From positions 79,206 to 143,205 of the forward strand of contig JAJEKV010000430.1 of NCBI GenBank assembly GCA_021234155.1: a stretch of 64,000 nucleotides of DNA. Direction: 5' to 3'. Of the stretch, positions 60,335 to 64,000 are shown in pieces. Below the pieces are notes generated by a model. It saw only the letters and a program-made list of their open reading frames with translations. It was not told the DNA's origin and did not search any database. Position 1 is the stretch's first letter, and the number at the start of each line of letters is the position of its first letter. This DNA is from Isoetes taiwanensis (taxonomy: Eukaryota; Streptophyta; Lycopodiopsida; Isoetales; Isoetaceae). Position numbers and translations under genes: made by a program.

Positions 60335-60510
60335 TAGATGGTTTGTGTAATGGTAACACACTAGTCTTAAAAGCAGCTACATCCCAAGTTCGTGATTGCC
60401 CAAAGCCCGCATTATGTATAGTTCTGTCCCCGACCATGTATGGTCTTTGCGGACGATTAAAGTAAGATTTACCTATATCTAGACATTTAAGGTAGACTCA
60501 ACTTTAATCA
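60335..60510 (+). mobile_element. Second SINE-like element
   Basis: 'atggtttgtgtaatggtaac' (about 60338-60357) resembles an extended tRNA A-box region and shares 'ggtaacacacta' with the element at 49325. 'agttcgtgattgcc' about 40 bases later resembles a B box. The body ends near 60500. Less certain than the first. Confidence 0.45.
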
Positions 60511-63500
60511 ATTCCCTTCCTTTAAGAGCCATTTTAAACCATTGAACTTGCTTTTTTCACGTGTCAATGAATGAATGACTTTTATTCTCGCGGAGGCCAA
60601 TCGACCCTATGGGACCCAATACTGATAAAGCGTGGCGTATTCTTTGCCAATGTCATTGAAGATTGCTCTTCTTTCTTTCTTGAACCAATACATAGGTTGG
60701 ATCATGACTTGGTGTAGTGGCATTATTATGGATAACCTTGCTCTTTTCTAGTTTTCAAGGGAAAACCTTTACGTTACTACTCTTTGTTTATCTGTGTTTG
60801 ATTTGGCGTTGCAAGTCTGAGTTGTTCTAGGTTAGAATGAATATAATTAAATTACCTTATTGAAAAGAACCGGGGGGGGGGTGGGTCATGACTTCTTACC
60901 TTAAGAGGAGGAGGACCACTAGAAGCGAAATGATTTATATGATGCATACGTCATACTAACCTTTGCTTTATGGGACAGGCCCTCATAAGGGTTTGAATCC
61001 AATGTCGTATCGAATGAAACAACATCCCTCAATCAAGTGAGGGAGGGCGGGGAGGAAGGAGGAAACATGAACATAAGGTGCATGGTGGCAAACTGCCCAA
61101 TGAAGAATGAACTTCATGTTCGTCAACCTCAACAAAAGCTCGCCTTCATTAAATATGAATCTATTTTGACATTTCACCCTAAAGGTAGTAATTTAATAGC
61201 CTCACACGTCTTTCCCAACTTTGTTAATATACATTTCATTGAAGTAGGCGTTGCACCGTTGTCAATATCTTCGCCAACTTTCAAGCACTTTGAGCATCCA
61301 TATGCGTGCTTCGATCCTTGGAAGTAACTATATATAAACAACCATTTCCCAAAAGCTTGAGAGTTTCAATTCCCTAATCAAAACAATGGTGATTTTCAAA
61401 TTACAAACTTTTTAGAGCATGTACTTGCACAGTTTGTATATATATGTATAAATTTTATTTGTAGGATGTTGCGTTATAATGCTACTAGTTCACAAATGGT
61501 TTTACCAATGATTTTACGTACAAAAAAATGGCGTAACCATAGATGATTCTTCTTCTTCTTCATACATAAGGGAATATTAAGTTTCCAACATCGACATTAT
61601 ACAAAAGAAGGTGTATACACTAGGCTATGGAGTAGATAACGCCTGGTAGGGGTATTCTTGAAAAAAAATTTGAGGGCCATCAAAATGGCGAGGGTCTGCA
61701 GCGTGGGCATGCGCCATTGATAATGACAGAGAAAACAACTACCCTCTCTCTCTTCTTTGCCAGAGAGTTTTGGACCATCCAGATCATTATCAAAATCGAT
61801 GCGGATCCGTCCATTTCATAACATCCTAGGGTGTTATGGGTAGCGATGTGTTATAGCTCGATAACACACGATCAAGATTGATCGGCCGTTGGATCACTAT
61901 AAACTTGAGGGGATGTGTGTTAAGGATTGCTCAATGCCATAGATTGGCATTGTAGAGAGTGGTGGTGATAGTGTCTTAGATTAAATCAACATATATGGAG
62001 ACACAATATACACAATGTGGTGTGTTTGAACCTAGACACTATTTATTAATTACAAAGAATTTATCAAGACCACGGCAAACATTTTTTCTTTCAAAAGTGG
62101 GTCAGTGAGGAGGAATCTTCTTAAAAGATGTACACATCACTATTGTCTAGAATTTTTTCTGTATCGTTGTAGATTCTTTATATGGGGTTATTTGATGTGA
62201 TAATTGTATCTTATAAGTTTATAGAAAAAGAGCCTTGACTACTAGAAAATTAAGGTAAAAAGTTAAAGACGTAAAATATGAATGTGAACCATCATGCACC
62301 TCATTATGGCAAGTGTTACCATATACCAATAGTGGCTTTTACATCGTAAACCACCACCAGGTAATTGAAATTCTGGATTTTTGAGCAATTGTTTTATTTA
62401 GGGTAATTTTTTTGGTTTTCAACTTCTTGCGCCGTAGCTTAGAACCACCGCCATTTAATCATTTAATCATTGGTAAATTCTTATAACATTTAATCTTCTT
62501 ATAATTTGAACCTATAAACTCTTAAGGCCATTTCAGCTTCACAAAACTAAACTGCTAAACTAATCAAATTTTAAATTGAAAAACTCATTGTGCTAGTAAC
62601 CTTCTGGTAATCTTTTCATTATATTCAATGGATACAATGCATCAACATTACAATGCCTGCAAAATCACTTCATAGTTTCAAAACACCTCCATACTTTCAA
62701 AATTTGAGACTGTTTGGCATTTTTGAAGAACAAAGTTTCAGTTTTTGTGCTAGGTAACTCTGCAAAAACTCTGCATGCAATCGAATCATGCATGCATGCA
62801 AGCGCATGCATAACACTTACCTAAGCGTGATGTGCTACGAAATTACAGCTTAAAACTGCAACAAATTAAGCGGATGAGTGAAGGTTAGAAATATTCATGC
62901 AAAACACGCCACTACCTTTCGTAAACCTTAAGATTTTAGTGATACAAGGTTGACCCGAACTCAGTTAAGTCAAGGTAGCGGATCAGAACTCAAACTCAAA
63001 CTCAAATCTGAACTCGGACTTCGTCCATGTAGCGGATCCAACTCCAAACTTGTAGATCCGAACTCAAAGTTAAATCCTAACTCCAAACTCGTGGCCGGCC
63101 GATAGATCCAATCTTGAGGACTCAAAAAATCAACAAGAACACTTGCAATCCTCTATAAGAACACGGAACCTACAAAGATCAAGAAAGAATGTTAGAATAG
63201 AGATAACAACACAAAATCTAAAAAAAACTACAAGAACTTAAAGTAGCGCATGTAAGAACCTTAAAATAGCAAAATGGCGTGCAATGCTTCAATGGACGAT
63301 GGATGGAAGTGCCATACATTAAAGGCTCCGGCATCCTCCATCGCCCGGAGGAGAAGAGGAAAATAAAAATGCCGGTAGGGAAAAAAATTTGGGTAGAGTA
63401 AGCGAATTTCAATTACACCGGCTTACGTTTGGTAGCGGCGGAATGAGGGGTTTTAGACGATTCGCTCATAAGCGCCGCTGCCGGTTACCGGCAGGAAGCT

Positions 63501-64000
63501 TGGCTCATTCGGCCGGTTACCTAGCACATAGTATGTTGGGCTCCCACTTCTAGTGACCATAGATCTATAGAAAGTTGCATACACCATGTTGTTGCACGTT
63601 CATTTGCTTCAATGACCATAGGACTACATAAAGTTTAGACCATATGTGATTGGCATGTCTCGCTGCTTCAAAGAGCAACGTTTTTTTCATCTCCAAAAAA
63701 AGTTTAAAATGATATTTTATAATATGCATGTGCACATGTAGAGGAATATATAGCATATTTTAGAACATATGCAGAGAGCAAATATATAGCATGAAGCATG
63801 ATATTTTGCATTACCTTGATTTGCTTCTATGTGTTAATTTTGTAGGGCGGTTTTGCCGCTTATATAGTATGTTGGATATTGGTTTGCTTCTGCTATAGAT
63901 TTACATGCTTAGAAGGTTATTCCCATATTGGTTTGCTTCATCCATAGATTTACATGCGAATGGTGCAAGATTATTATCCAACATGTTGAAAGTCATTATG
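60511..64000. other. Intergenic, no supported gene
   Basis: Small items only: a G run at 60871-60878; CATGCA (RY-like) words at 62780-62815; GGATC/GAACTC word repeats at 62955-63100; and a short direct repeat containing 'atattggtttgcttc' and 'atagatttacatgc' at about 63876 and 63930. Open frames are short and lack domains. Confidence 0.5.

Overview
The window is nuclear DNA from a land plant. It carries a multi-exon gene for the largest subunit of a plant-specific RNA polymerase (the Pol IV/Pol V type used in RNA-directed DNA methylation), Ty1/copia retrotransposons with a plant-type Met-tRNA primer site, an L1-type LINE, tRNA-derived SINE-like elements and a Mutator-like insertion. The species cannot be named from the sequence. 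Several frame breaks sit in homopolymer runs, so part of the apparent decay may be assembly error.

Layout. 1-20.2 kb is a segmental tandem array of a unit carrying an unrecognised gene family (here 'family B', minus strand). It holds one near-intact copy (5333-5962) and three broken copies (near 12.0, 14.1 and 16.0 kb). The copies act as mutual empty-site controls and reveal insertions: a 5'-truncated LINE (279-4056), two tandem inverted-repeat elements (6309-7382), a TIR element (8412-11980) and a copia fragment (16626-19934). 20.2-30.7 kb holds a distant relative, 'family A': a near-intact gene at 26452-27247, a fragment at 20931 and an internally deleted copy at 30318. Between them are decayed open frames of possible transposon origin. 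30758-35427 is a complete but coding-degenerate copia element with both LTRs and a 5-bp target duplication. 35.4-44 kb is mostly non-coding, with local duplications, a strong hairpin, a Psq-like helix-turn-helix fragment and a GC-rich island. 44.1-47.1 kb is a decayed transposase-like coding region. 47.5-50.1 kb is minisatellite, tandem repeat and SINE-like sequence.

50374-57553 (minus) is the main gene. Nineteen segments joined by GT-AG introns, plus one 69-nt in-frame intron inside segment 2, give about 1,506 residues. The protein runs from the zinc-binding clamp through the NADFDGD metal site to a C-terminal DeCL domain, with no WG/GW Argonaute platform, so it is NRPD1-like. Its metal-A motif is of the Pol I/II/III kind while the rest is Pol IV/V-like. 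It carries an 824-bp Mutator-like insertion in an intron and a spliced upstream ORF in its leader. 57.6-64 kb is leader, promoter and intergenic sequence with short repeats and a second SINE-like element.

No genes in the window form an operon-like unit. The one biological link is that a probable transposon-silencing polymerase gene lies in a transposon-rich neighbourhood and is itself invaded by a transposon.
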